Shown in pieces: positions 8,557-17,746 of a DNA stretch of 64,000 bases (the stretch's first letter is position 1; every line of letters starts with the position of its first letter). The DNA comes from Methylobacterium sp. J-026 (GTDB taxonomy: Bacteria > Pseudomonadota > Alphaproteobacteria > Rhizobiales > Beijerinckiaceae): assembly GCF_022829585.1 (NCBI RefSeq), contig NZ_JAKSYC010000270.1:20182-84181 (forward strand), given 5' to 3'. The notes beneath the pieces were generated by a model. It was not told the DNA's origin, ran no database searches, and was given only the letters and a program-made list of their open reading frames with translations. The position numbers were made by a program, and so were the translations under genes.

Positions 8557-9632
8557 CGATCGCCGTCCTCCCGCCCAAGGATGCGTTCACCCGGATCGCT
8601 TCATCCCTCTCCGTGCCGGATCCCGGTCAGGACGCGGAGCGAACCGTGGCCTTCGTCTGCCAGGTGATCCGCCGCGCGGCGCTCGCGGTCACGCCTTGCG
8701 GTCGCGCGGCGCTGGAAGCTGTGGCCGTCGAGGCGCTGAAGGGCTTCTGGCCCGACAGGTCCACGCTCGCCTTGGCGGTTGAGCAGGCCACCGAGGAATT
8801 GCTCGTCTATGGCGACCTCCTTGAGATGCAGGTGCCCGTGGAAGGCTCCGTACGCGCCTCGTTCGTCATACGGGCCGCCCCGCCGCACCACGTGATGCGG
8901 GGCGCGGATTCCTGCGTGATCCTCGGTCTCGGAAACGAGGAGATCACGCCGCTTCCCGCCTCGACCTTGGCGCGTGTCCATCACATCGGGGCCTTGCGCT
9001 TACTAGAGGGAGACGGCGCCTCGGAGCTAAGCACCTATCTCGCGGAAAACGGGTTTCCCGGTCTCGACCTGAAGGGCTGGCTTCGCCTGCCCCGTGAGGA
9101 AACTCCGGGGGCCTTCCTCCGGGTCTGGTGGGACAAGCTGGCGGCCCAGGACCGAAGCGGCGAGATCGAAGGGCTTCGGGTCATCTCGGTCGAGAGCAGC
9201 GTCCGCTACTACAAGGGTCGCTGGGTGGAGCCCGCGAAGATGTCAGGTCGCTTCGTCGCTCGCCGGCCCCAGGCCTTTGGGGCGGATCTTTGGTGCATCG
9301 TGGAGCTCGACGGCGGCCGTCCGGTGCGCCTCCTCGACATCACGTCTGCCGGCGATCTCCAGAGGCCCTGCGACATCGCCTGGCGGATCCAGATGGCCCA
9401 GGACGCCCTGGTCGGCAGGCGGCAGGTGTTCCGGGTGGTCCGGAACGACGACGGCACCTTCTTGGAGTTCCTCTCGCCGCTTCCCTCTTGGGCACAGCGT
9501 CGCCTGCTCGTCTCGGGTGCCCGGGCCCAACGTCCCCGGTGCCTAATGGCGTTCGCGACCAGGCCCGACGAACTGCCGAACGTCCTGCACTTCCTGAAGA
9601 ACTGCCTGTGGCTCGAAGAAACGACGCACTGA
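8553..9632 (+). CDS. Druantia operon third gene, DruC-position protein
   Basis: 359 residues. The ATG overlaps the preceding stop (ATGA, 8553-8556), so translation is coupled and the longer open frame upstream is rejected. The protein is soluble, with an N-terminal helical part (AERTVAFVCQVIRRAALAV, about residues 30-48) and a C-terminal part with alternating strands (FVIRAAPPHH, SVESSVRYYKGRWVEP, LEFLSPLPSWAQRRLLVSG). No P-loop, nuclease or HTH motif was seen. Only 7 bases separate its stop from the druE start. I do not recognise the family; the DruC label is positional. It probably acts with its neighbours as part of the DruE complex. Confidence 0.55.
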   Translation: MTIAVLPPKDAFTRIASSLSVPDPGQDAERTVAFVCQVIRRAALAVTPCGRAALEAVAVEALKGFWPDRSTLALAVEQATEELLVYGDLLEMQVPVEGSVRASFVIRAAPPHHVMRGADSCVILGLGNEEITPLPASTLARVHHIGALRLLEGDGASELSTYLAENGFPGLDLKGWLRLPREETPGAFLRVWWDKLAAQDRSGEIEGLRVISVESSVRYYKGRWVEPAKMSGRFVARRPQAFGADLWCIVELDGGRPVRLLDITSAGDLQRPCDIAWRIQMAQDALVGRRQVFRVVRNDDGTFLEFLSPLPSWAQRRLLVSGARAQRPRCLMAFATRPDELPNVLHFLKNCLWLEETTH

Positions 9633-9639
9633 GCGCCCG

Positions 9640-12600
9640 ATGACAACCACGATCCAGCAGACCGTCGACGAACTCCGTCGGACCTTGACCGAGTATATCG
9701 AGGCCACCTACCACATCGGCCATCCCGGCATGGTGGACCAACGCCGCCGGCTGCTCGGCGAGGTCGGCAACATCCACCAAGTCCCATTCCTCGAAAGCAC
9801 GCCGCGCTACGTCCCCGGTGGTCGATACGAGGACATGCAGGGCGTGCCGGCAGCGGCCAAGGAGGCTTACTGCAGGCTGGCGGACGCCTCAGATGGCGAT
9901 CCCCTCGTGTTCAACCCGCCTTACAGCCACCAGGCTACAGCCATCCGGGAGACGCTGGGCAACGGGCGCAACCTGATGGTCATGACCGGGACGGGGTCCG
10001 GCAAGACGGAGTCGTTCCTTCTGCCCATCCTCGGCAAGCTCGCCATCGAGGCGCGCGACAGGCCTAAGTCCTTCCGTCGCTACGACGCGGTGCGCGCCAT
10101 CGTACTCTATCCGATGAACGCGCTCGTAAACGACCAACTTGGCCGCTTGCGCCTGATGTTCGGCGACACCCGCACCGTCAAGATGTTCGAGGAATGGGCA
10201 GGGCGCCCCGCCCGGTTCGCCCGTTACACCAGCCGCACCCCCTATGCGGGCGTCCGGACCTCCGCAAAGGACGGCAAACGGCTGGCGACGATCGGAACCT
10301 TCTTCGGTGCCATCGAGGACGCCGCCAAGGCCCTTCCCGGTACAGAGGGGCCGACCAGCGAGGAGGAGAACGAGCGCGCCGGCCACCTGCACGCCGAACT
10401 ATCGAAGCGGGGCAAGTGGCCGTCGAAGGAAAGCGTCTCCGCCTGGTTCGGCAAGCCAGGAACCCACTGGCCGGGCAAGAATAAGCAGTCCAAGCGCGGC
10501 GTGCTCCGCCCCCACGATGCCGAACTGATCACCCGACACGAAGTCCAGGAGAACCCGCCGGACCTCCTCATCACGAACTACTCGATGCTGGAGTACATGA
10601 TGCTCCGGCCCATCGAGCGGCCGATCTTCGACAAGACCAAGGAGTGGCTGCAGGACAACCCCGAGGAGAAGCTCCTGATCGTCATGGACGAGGCGCACCT
10701 CTACCGTGGTGCCCAGGGCGCGGAGGTGGGGCTTCTCCTCAGGCGCCTGCGCGAGCGCCTCGGGATCGGTCCGGACCGGCTGCAGGTCATCTGCTCGACA
10801 GCCAGCTTCCAGGACACAGAGAACGCCGACCGCTTCGGCGCGGCGCTCACTGGCGTGCCGAAGGAAAGCTTTGTTCCCGTGACCGGGACGCTGAACCACC
10901 GCAAGCCCGCCCATACGGGCAACGAGGCCGACGTGGCCGCTCTGGAAGGCGTCGTTCTGGACGACTTCTACTCGGCCGACCGCGAACTCCAGCGGCAGAC
11001 CACGGCGCCGTTCCTGAAGTATCGTGGTCGGACGCCGGAAGGTGATCTGGAGCCGAACCTCCATGCAGCCCTCAAGGATTTCGCCCCGTTCAACATGCTC
11101 GTGAACGAGACGATGAAGGTCGCGCGACCCCTGGGCGCCCTCGGCGAGCTTATCTTCCCGGGCATCAACAGTCTCAGGGCGGACACGGCCATCACTTCCC
11201 TCCTCGCGCTCGGCAGCCGGGCTAAGCTGGCTCCCGACCAGCCGAGCCTCCTGCCGTGCCGCATCCACACGTTCTTCCGTGGGCTCGCCGGCCTCTGGGT
11301 CTGCATGGACCCGGAATGCTCGGCGCTGCCGCCCGCCGAACGCGGCGGGCCAGCGGGGCACATGTATGCCCAGCCCCATGAGAGATGCGACTGCGGCGCG
11401 ACCGTCCTTGAATACTTCACCTGTCGGGATTGCGGGATTTCTTATGCCCGAGGCTACGCCACTCGCCCTGACCGTCCATCGGACACCTGGGCCGCCCCAG
11501 GCTCCTTGATCCACAACGACGAGGGCGGGGCCGAAGCGCTCCAGCCGTTCGACCTCATGTTGGAGGAGCCGCCGGCTCCGGAGAAGGTACGCCCGGCCGT
11601 CTATGACCTGATGAACGGCAAGATCGATCCCGACATCCCCGGCAACCGGGTGCGGTACGTGTATCTCGCTCCAGAGGTCCCGACGAAAGTTGACGACGAT
11701 GACGAGCCGAGCAAGGCGACGCCCGGCCAGTTCGTCCCGTGCGGCTGCTGCGAAGGCAGGGGGGCCTACAACAAGTCCACCGTTCAGGACCATCAGACGA
11801 AGGGCGACCAGCCCTTCCAGGCACTCCTCTCGACGCAGATCCGCATCCAGCCGCCCGGACCTCAGGATGCCTCCGATTTCGCGCCCCTCCGCGGACGAAA
11901 GGTCCTGATCTTCTCCGATTCTCGTCAGATGGCGGCCCGCCTCGCCCCGACCTTGCAGACCTTCTCGTTGAGGGACACCGTCAGAGCGCTCGTCCCGGCC
12001 GGCCTCAAGATCCTGGGCGATGCCGAGTTGCTCGGGAACAAGGTCACGCTGGATAGCGCCTTCGCGGGCTTGATGGTGGCGGCCCAGCGCCACCGCGTTC
12101 GCATCCGGCCCGAGTTGGCCGCTGGCGAGACCATGCCGACGGTCGGTTCCGGCACCTTCGGAAGTGAGGTGGACAAGGATCAGGTCTACGAGTTGCTCGA
12201 TGAGACCTGCCCCGAGAACCTCCTCTCGGCCATCGTCCGGGTGATCCGGGATCACCACCTCGGCTTGGAAGCCCTCGCCGTGGCGAGCGTCCGCGAGGCC
12301 GACAAGCACAAGCCCTTCATCGCGACCCTTCCCGACCTGCCCGGATTGGCCACTACACCCGAGGAGAAGGTCCAGGTCGTAAGGGCTTGGCTCCGGTGCT
12401 GGGTCCGCAAACCGGGGATCTGGTTCAAGGGCATGCCGGGGGTCTGGTGGCAAAAGGAGGTCAAGGGCCACGCGGGCAAGTTCGCCCCAATGGAAAAGGT
12501 GCTGGTCGCGAAAGGCACGCGCGCCGCGTTCGACGGGAAGTGGCTCCCCCAGTTACTCCAGAAGTTCACTGTGACCGCCGATGACGGCGGCAGGCGGCTT

Positions 12601-15177
12601 CTCGCGAGGAACCTCATGCTGGAATTCGAGGGGGACTGGCGGCGGTGCGAAACCTGCCGTTCGGTCCACCGTCCGATCAGCCGCGTCCAAACCTGCATCG
12701 ACTGCAGTTCCTTGAACATCCAGTCATTTGACCCCGGTGACGACAAGGTCTTCGAGGCTCGAAAGGGCTTCTATCGCAAGCCAGTTACTACCGCGATGGA
12801 GGACGAGGCACAGGCCCCCTTCTCTCTGATCGCGGCCGAGCACACCGCGCAGCTTAACGCTGCCCAGCCCGACGACGCCTTCTCCCAGGCCGAGGCGCAC
12901 GAGATCCGCTTCCAGGACATCAACCTCGCATGGAGGGGGACGGATCGGTCGGAGCCGGCCATCGACGTACTGTCGAGCACCACGACGATGGAGGTGGGCA
13001 TCGACATCGGCGCGCTGTCCGGCGTTGCCTTGCGCAACATGCCGCCGGGCCGGGCAAACTACCAGCAGAGGGCGGGCCGTGCCGGTCGCCGGGGCAACGC
13101 CGTCGCGACCGTCGTGGCCTTCGGGAGCGTGGACAGCCACGACGACCATTACTTCGTCAAGCCGGACGAGATGATCACTGGGCCGGTCACCGACCCTCGC
13201 CTGACCCTTGAGAACGTCGACATCGCCCGCCGCCACGTTCGCGCGTTCATCATCCAGCGCTACTCCGAGGATCGCATACCCGGTGTCGATCCCCTCACCA
13301 ATGCGAACCTGTTCTCGGTCCTAGGGAAGGTCGACGAGTTTCGCGGCGGCGGGGTTCTCAACCGCAATGACTTCGCGGCGTGGCTGCAGGAATCGAAGGG
13401 GAAGCTTGAGAATGCGCTCGACCGGTGGCTACCCAGTGAGCTTACGCCGGAGGACCGCGCCTTGCTCATCGCCACCCATGGCGATGACGTCCTCAAGAAC
13501 GTCGAGGACGCGATAGACTGGACTGGCGACGCTGCCGCGGACGATGAAGGCCCGATCCTTCCGATCGAGGCGCCGCCCCTGGAGGGAAGCGAGAAGGACC
13601 CCGAGGAAGTTGTTGAGGTGCCCAGCGCGGATGACGAACTGGCTGACCCCGGTTCGGACAAACTGCTGGATCGATTGCTCTACCGCGGCAAGCTTCCGCG
13701 ATATGCCTTCCCAACGGACGTGGCCTCGTTCCACGTGTTCGATCCGAATTCCACCTCGTACAAGGCCAAAACATTGTTCGCGCCCTCACAGGGCTTGAAC
13801 ATCGCCCTCTCTCAATATGCGCCTAACAAGCAGATCTGGATCAAGAACAAGCAGTACACGTCAAAGGCGATCTACTCACCATTCGAGGAAGAGCGCAAGA
13901 AAGCGTGGCGAGGGCGTAAACTCTACTACGAGTGTGACGTCTGCCACCACGCGAAGACCACGGACTTCGACCGGGAGCGGCGGAACGAAAGCATAGCCTG
14001 CGAGGCCTGCGAGACCGAGGGCTCGTTCGGGCCGGCCGTCAGTTGGATCCGTCCGCCGGGCTTCGCCCATCCCTTCAGCATGGTCGCGACCTCGCAGCCG
14101 GACGAGAAGAGCGAGACCGCGTACGCGACGCGGGCCAAGCTCGTCATGTCCACTCCGGGAGACGCGGATGGCTGGGTAGCCGTCAACGACCGCGTCCGGG
14201 CATTCCCGACGCGAAGAAACCTCCTCGTCTCGAACACGGGCCCCGGGGAGGATGGGTACGTCTACTGCACGGCCTGCGGTCGCATCGAGGCAGAGAGGGA
14301 TCAGGACGAGAACCTGGGGCAGCCCCACAAGCCTCCCTATCCGGACTCCGACGAGGAACTCTGCCTGGGAAATCGGATCGCGAGGCATGTGGTGCTCGGC
14401 ACCGACTTCATCGCGGACATCTGCCTCTTCTCGATCCGGCTGGAGATGCCCTTCCAGTTGCGGCCCGGAAATACGGAGACGGAGACGGCCCTGCGAACCG
14501 TATGCGAGGCGATGGCCAAGGCCGCCTCGAAGCTTCTGGAGATCGAGAGCGGGGAGATCCTTGCGGAATACAGGCCGGCCCTTACCCCTGCCGGGGCTCA
14601 TGGCAAAGAGGTCGAAATTTTCCTCTACGACACCCTCGCCGGTGGCGCCGGTTTCTCGCCCCAGTTAGCCCATCGCGCCGGAGACCTGTTTAAGACGACG
14701 CTCGCCATCCTGAGCGACTGCCCGGAATGCTGTGACGCGTCCTGCTACCGGTGCCTGAGGAGCTTCAAGAACAAGTTCGATCATCCATTGCTCGACCGCC
14801 AACTTGCGGAACAGCTCCTGCGCCATGCCCTGCTTGGGGGCATTCCGGACTATTCGCCTAAGAGAGCCGCCATCTCGTTGGACGTCCTGTACTCGGACGT
14901 GACGAGGCAACTCTCTGATAGGTTCATGTTCGAGCGGGATGTCGAGAGACTTGCTGCAGGCAGGAAGGTCTCCGTACCGATCCTTGCCACGAACCGGGAG
15001 ACGGGTGCGGAGCATTGGATTGCCCTGGCCTCACCCATCGCTATTAAGATCCCAGCCGACAGGGCTCTGAGGGAGCTCCCCTACGCACAATGCGAGCCGA
15101 TCATCTGCGTGAACGACCTATTGGTGCGGAGGAATCTTCCGTCCGCCGTCAGGATGGTCGAGGAGAGGCTTGGGTAG
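9640..15177 (+). CDS. druE: Giant SF2 helicase with DUF1998 C-terminus, DruE
   Basis: 1,845 residues, the signature gene of Druantia. RecA-like domain 1 has Walker A MTGTGSGKT with the lysine at residue 122 and the DEAH box at 350-353, followed by a motif-III-like ICSTAS. Domain 2 has VGIDIG (motif V region) and the arginine-finger motif QQRAGRAGRRG at 1142-1152. Zinc-ribbon-like cysteine pairs occur inside the protein (CDCGA...CRDCG; CDVCHH...CEACE). The C-terminus carries the DUF1998 signature with cysteines 1694, 1697, 1698, 1702 and 1705 (DCPECCDASCYRC), as in DISARM DrmB and MrfA-type helicases. Known role of the family: anti-phage defence; mechanism inferred to be ATP-driven nucleic-acid translocation. 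Confidence 0.9.
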   Translation: MTTTIQQTVDELRRTLTEYIEATYHIGHPGMVDQRRRLLGEVGNIHQVPFLESTPRYVPGGRYEDMQGVPAAAKEAYCRLADASDGDPLVFNPPYSHQATAIRETLGNGRNLMVMTGTGSGKTESFLLPILGKLAIEARDRPKSFRRYDAVRAIVLYPMNALVNDQLGRLRLMFGDTRTVKMFEEWAGRPARFARYTSRTPYAGVRTSAKDGKRLATIGTFFGAIEDAAKALPGTEGPTSEEENERAGHLHAELSKRGKWPSKESVSAWFGKPGTHWPGKNKQSKRGVLRPHDAELITRHEVQENPPDLLITNYSMLEYMMLRPIERPIFDKTKEWLQDNPEEKLLIVMDEAHLYRGAQGAEVGLLLRRLRERLGIGPDRLQVICSTASFQDTENADRFGAALTGVPKESFVPVTGTLNHRKPAHTGNEADVAALEGVVLDDFYSADRELQRQTTAPFLKYRGRTPEGDLEPNLHAALKDFAPFNMLVNETMKVARPLGALGELIFPGINSLRADTAITSLLALGSRAKLAPDQPSLLPCRIHTFFRGLAGLWVCMDPECSALPPAERGGPAGHMYAQPHERCDCGATVLEYFTCRDCGISYARGYATRPDRPSDTWAAPGSLIHNDEGGAEALQPFDLMLEEPPAPEKVRPAVYDLMNGKIDPDIPGNRVRYVYLAPEVPTKVDDDDEPSKATPGQFVPCGCCEGRGAYNKSTVQDHQTKGDQPFQALLSTQIRIQPPGPQDASDFAPLRGRKVLIFSDSRQMAARLAPTLQTFSLRDTVRALVPAGLKILGDAELLGNKVTLDSAFAGLMVAAQRHRVRIRPELAAGETMPTVGSGTFGSEVDKDQVYELLDETCPENLLSAIVRVIRDHHLGLEALAVASVREADKHKPFIATLPDLPGLATTPEEKVQVVRAWLRCWVRKPGIWFKGMPGVWWQKEVKGHAGKFAPMEKVLVAKGTRAAFDGKWLPQLLQKFTVTADDGGRRLLARNLMLEFEGDWRRCETCRSVHRPISRVQTCIDCSSLNIQSFDPGDDKVFEARKGFYRKPVTTAMEDEAQAPFSLIAAEHTAQLNAAQPDDAFSQAEAHEIRFQDINLAWRGTDRSEPAIDVLSSTTTMEVGIDIGALSGVALRNMPPGRANYQQRAGRAGRRGNAVATVVAFGSVDSHDDHYFVKPDEMITGPVTDPRLTLENVDIARRHVRAFIIQRYSEDRIPGVDPLTNANLFSVLGKVDEFRGGGVLNRNDFAAWLQESKGKLENALDRWLPSELTPEDRALLIATHGDDVLKNVEDAIDWTGDAAADDEGPILPIEAPPLEGSEKDPEEVVEVPSADDELADPGSDKLLDRLLYRGKLPRYAFPTDVASFHVFDPNSTSYKAKTLFAPSQGLNIALSQYAPNKQIWIKNKQYTSKAIYSPFEEERKKAWRGRKLYYECDVCHHAKTTDFDRERRNESIACEACETEGSFGPAVSWIRPPGFAHPFSMVATSQPDEKSETAYATRAKLVMSTPGDADGWVAVNDRVRAFPTRRNLLVSNTGPGEDGYVYCTACGRIEAERDQDENLGQPHKPPYPDSDEELCLGNRIARHVVLGTDFIADICLFSIRLEMPFQLRPGNTETETALRTVCEAMAKAASKLLEIESGEILAEYRPALTPAGAHGKEVEIFLYDTLAGGAGFSPQLAHRAGDLFKTTLAILSDCPECCDASCYRCLRSFKNKFDHPLLDRQLAEQLLRHALLGGIPDYSPKRAAISLDVLYSDVTRQLSDRFMFERDVERLAAGRKVSVPILATNRETGAEHWIALASPIAIKIPADRALRELPYAQCEPIICVNDLLVRRNLPSAVRMVEERLG

Positions 15178-15179
15178 CG

Positions 15180-16226
15180 ATGTACGTTTGCCTCTCGTCG
15201 GCTTCACGCGTCCGGTACCTTGAGGACGTCGCCCGTTCGGTGTCCATGCCGCCCGGTGCGATCATCCGTTTCAGGTATGCGACCAAGATCGTCGATCCGA
15301 AGGTTCTGGCCGTAGCGTCGACGGGGAAGCTCAATGGGCAAACGGCACTCATCTGCTTCCTGGACGCCTCGAAGATGGAGCTGTTCCCCAGCATCGTCCC
15401 AACTCGGTTCGCACGCATCGAGAAGGTCGAGGTAGTCGGAGGGTTCATGACCCTCGACCTCGGGCTGTCAGCCTTTCCCGACATCGCCGAGGACGTCGAC
15501 GTCCAGAGCAGGTTCGAGGGATTGAACCGAGAAATCCCTGTCCCCAGCGGGCAGTCTGCGTCCAAGTGGGAGAGGGTGAGATACTTCTTCGGGAAAATCG
15601 ATGACCCGAAATTTAAGTCGTCGAATTCCGATGATACCTGGCAAAGGATCGTCACCCAGCTGGGAGGCTCTGACGGCTTCAAGGATGCCAAGTACGGCCG
15701 CTTTTTTCGAGTGTATGGCGTAAGCCAGGACGATGCCGGGCATCAGCAGTACACAACGGGCATGTCACTGAGCGCCGGCGTACCTTACTACATCCACGTC
15801 AGCTACTTCTCCCCGTCTGCAGTCGAAAACAGTGATGTTCTCAGCATTTCTGCCAGTTCCGATGCCATCAAGGTCATTTCGCAAAGCGCGATGACCCTTG
15901 ATTCTGACTATGATAAGCAGGCTTTTATCGTGCAAGGCACAGGGCCGGACGTGCAAACGCCTTCTTTCCTGAGTTTCTTACATGAACCTTCACTGAGCAC
16001 AGACGACAAGCGCAAATGGAAGCTTCGTTTCGAGTTGCCAATCACTTCTGAGGCAGATCGGCGTAACCGTATCATTCAAGCCGCCCTGGTAGCTGCTCCA
16101 CCCGCAGGCGCTGCACTGCTTGGTATATATGCCGCCGGAAAGTTCACTTGGAAGTATATTTTGGCGGTGGTAGTCGTCTACGTTGGCGTTGGAGTGCTGA
16201 AGTTTATGGTTGTGAAGCAGAAGTAG
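15180..16226 (+). CDS. Terminal operon gene with two C-terminal TM helices
   Basis: 348 residues. The ATG lies two bases after the druE stop; the open frame extends back inside druE but that part is not used. Residues 1-295 are soluble with many strands and no recognised motif. Two hydrophobic helices follow, about residues 298-321 (after RRNRIIQAALVAAPPAGAAL) and 325-344 (YILAVVVVYVGVGVLKFMVV), with a lysine tail KQK, so the bulk should sit in the cytoplasm anchored to the inner membrane. I do not recognise the family. Placement suggests an accessory or membrane-acting effector of the Druantia-like system, or a replacement for DruD. AT content rises in the last 300 bases. Confidence 0.65.
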   Translation: MYVCLSSASRVRYLEDVARSVSMPPGAIIRFRYATKIVDPKVLAVASTGKLNGQTALICFLDASKMELFPSIVPTRFARIEKVEVVGGFMTLDLGLSAFPDIAEDVDVQSRFEGLNREIPVPSGQSASKWERVRYFFGKIDDPKFKSSNSDDTWQRIVTQLGGSDGFKDAKYGRFFRVYGVSQDDAGHQQYTTGMSLSAGVPYYIHVSYFSPSAVENSDVLSISASSDAIKVISQSAMTLDSDYDKQAFIVQGTGPDVQTPSFLSFLHEPSLSTDDKRKWKLRFELPITSEADRRNRIIQAALVAAPPAGAALLGIYAAGKFTWKYILAVVVVYVGVGVLKFMVVKQK

Positions 16227-16403
16227 CTCTTGCAAGGGAGATAATTTTCAGTTTTGTCATTTTCTCTACTCAGAAACAAGTCGCTTTATGCGCGTTTAGC
16301 CAGCCAATCGCCAAGAACTAGTCGAACGGACACCTCGAAACACCCCCTTCCGTACGGTGCGGTGTCGTGATTCCCTGATGCTGTCGGCGTTGGGGAGGCT
16401 CGG

Positions 16404-17239
16404 ATGGGTCAGCCAGGGGTCTTCGATTTGGATGAGCGCTATCAGCGTCTGTCGGAGAACGGCGACCCGCTGGTGAAGCTCGCGGCCTTGATCGACTTCG
16501 AGGCTTTCCGCCCGAAGTTGGCCACCGCACTGAAGCGGTCCGATGGGTCGAAGGGGGGCCGCCCGCCCTACGACCCGGTCCTGATGTTCAAGATCCTGGT
16601 CCTTCAGACACTCTACACGCTCTCGGACGACGCCACCGAGTTCCAGATCCGGGATCGGCTCTCGTTCATGCGCTTCCTCGGTCTCGGCTTCGAGGATGGC
16701 GTGCCCGACGCCAAGACGGTGTGGCTGTTCCGGGAGCACCTGACCCGGGCCGGCGCGATCGACGAGCTGTTTGCAGCCTTCGACGCCTGGTTGAAGGGCA
16801 AGGGTTACCTCGCGATGTCGGGGCAGATCATCGATGCCTCGATCATCGCAGCTCCGCGTCAGCGCAACACCGATGCGGAGAAGGCGGCTCTCAGGGAGGG
16901 CAAGATCCCTGACGCGTGGGCGGCCAAACCGAAGAAGCTGGCGCGAGATGAGACCGCGATGCCCGCTGGACCCTGAAGCGGGCCAAGGCGCGGCCCGCAA
17001 AGGCGGACGGCACCAAGGCCAAGGTCGAGATCGCCGTTCCGATGTTCGACTACAAGACCCACGTCTCGATCGACCGCAAGCACGGGTTCGTCCGCCGCTT
17101 CACCGTGACCAGCGCGGCCGCCCACGACGGGGCACAACTGGCCAACGTCCTCGACGCGACCAACACGGCGAGCGACGTATGGGCCGACACCGCCTACCGC
17201 TCGAAGACTAACCTGCTCGCCGCGCTGCACCAGGACGGC
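16404..17239 (+). pseudogene. IS5-family transposase, frameshifted and 3'-truncated
   Basis: The first 175 or so residues (MGQPGVFDLDERYQRLSENG..., GRPPYDPVLMFKILVLQ, DAKTVWLFREHL) are the N-terminus of an IS5-group DDE transposase, with first catalytic Asp in QIIDASI. The frame ends at 16976, but the family continuation (DRDARWTLKRAKA..., then YKTHVSIDRKHGFVRRFTVT and the second Asp in DTAYRSK) continues in another frame from about 16950, so a single-base indel lies near 16945-16952. Sequence similarity stops near 17220-17239, where a remnant hydrolase gene begins on the other strand. The third catalytic residue (Glu) and the right end are missing, so the element is dead unless rescued in trans. 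Confidence 0.85.
16404..17239 (+). mobile_element. Truncated IS5-family insertion sequence
   Basis: Body of a defective insertion sequence defined by its transposase. The left terminal repeat should lie in 16317-16403; ACTAGT at 16318-16323 contains CTAG, the kind of short target IS5 elements favour, but no matching right end exists because the element is truncated at the hydrolase remnant. It sits between the defence operon and the tartrate locus, marking the right border of the accessory region. Confidence 0.6.
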
Positions 17240-17482
17240 GTTCAGCGGCCAGTCGAATGCGTCCGGCGCTAGGAACATGTCGTCCAGCCATTCCGCCCGA
17301 AGCGCTGGGTCCGCATTGTGAGCGAGCATTGCCGTCGGAAGGGGCAAGACCCCATCGCTGACGACCAGCACGTCGATCTCGCCGATGCGCACCGCGTATC
17401 GTGACGGCACCAACTCCTCCGAACTTGGACGCGCTCGGTGAGGATCTCTCGTATCGGTTTGGCCGGTCATTGAAGTGTCCAT
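17240..17482 (-). pseudogene. MBL-fold metallo-hydrolase, 5' fragment
   Basis: From the ATG at 17482 the minus strand reads about 80 residues resembling the N-terminus of MBL-fold hydrolases: SRYAVRIGEIDVLVVSDGVL, then NADPALRAEWLDDMFLAPDA and FDWPLNAVLVQ. In intact relatives this is followed by a metal-binding HxHxDH motif; here the sequence runs into the IS5 remnant and that motif is absent. The gene is therefore a 5' remnant without catalytic residues. The exact junction cannot be fixed by eye and lies between about 17220 and 17240. Confidence 0.65.
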
Positions 17483-17746
17483 GGTCGCCCCTCGATGGGA
17501 TGCGCGGACATCCGGCTCACCAGGATCCGGAAACGCGCGCCTCCACACAGGGACGAGACCGGGTCCGCGAATGTGACATGTGCTGTCGGGGATTGAGGCC
17601 GGTGGATGACCGCTTCGGTCGAAACGCAGTCAAGGATACGGTCTCCCTTCCACTCCTCTTGGCCGTGGCGCAGACGGGCGGGTCCCGACCCAATTACGCC
17701 TGAGCAGTTGACCCAATCGCACGACAGAAGCAGGCGTGTGAGTGCT

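Noticed and set aside
10399..12471. Long open frame on the minus strand opposite druE
   Set aside because: The helicase motifs are on the plus strand; the antisense translation is Arg/Gly/Val-rich shadow caused by high GC.
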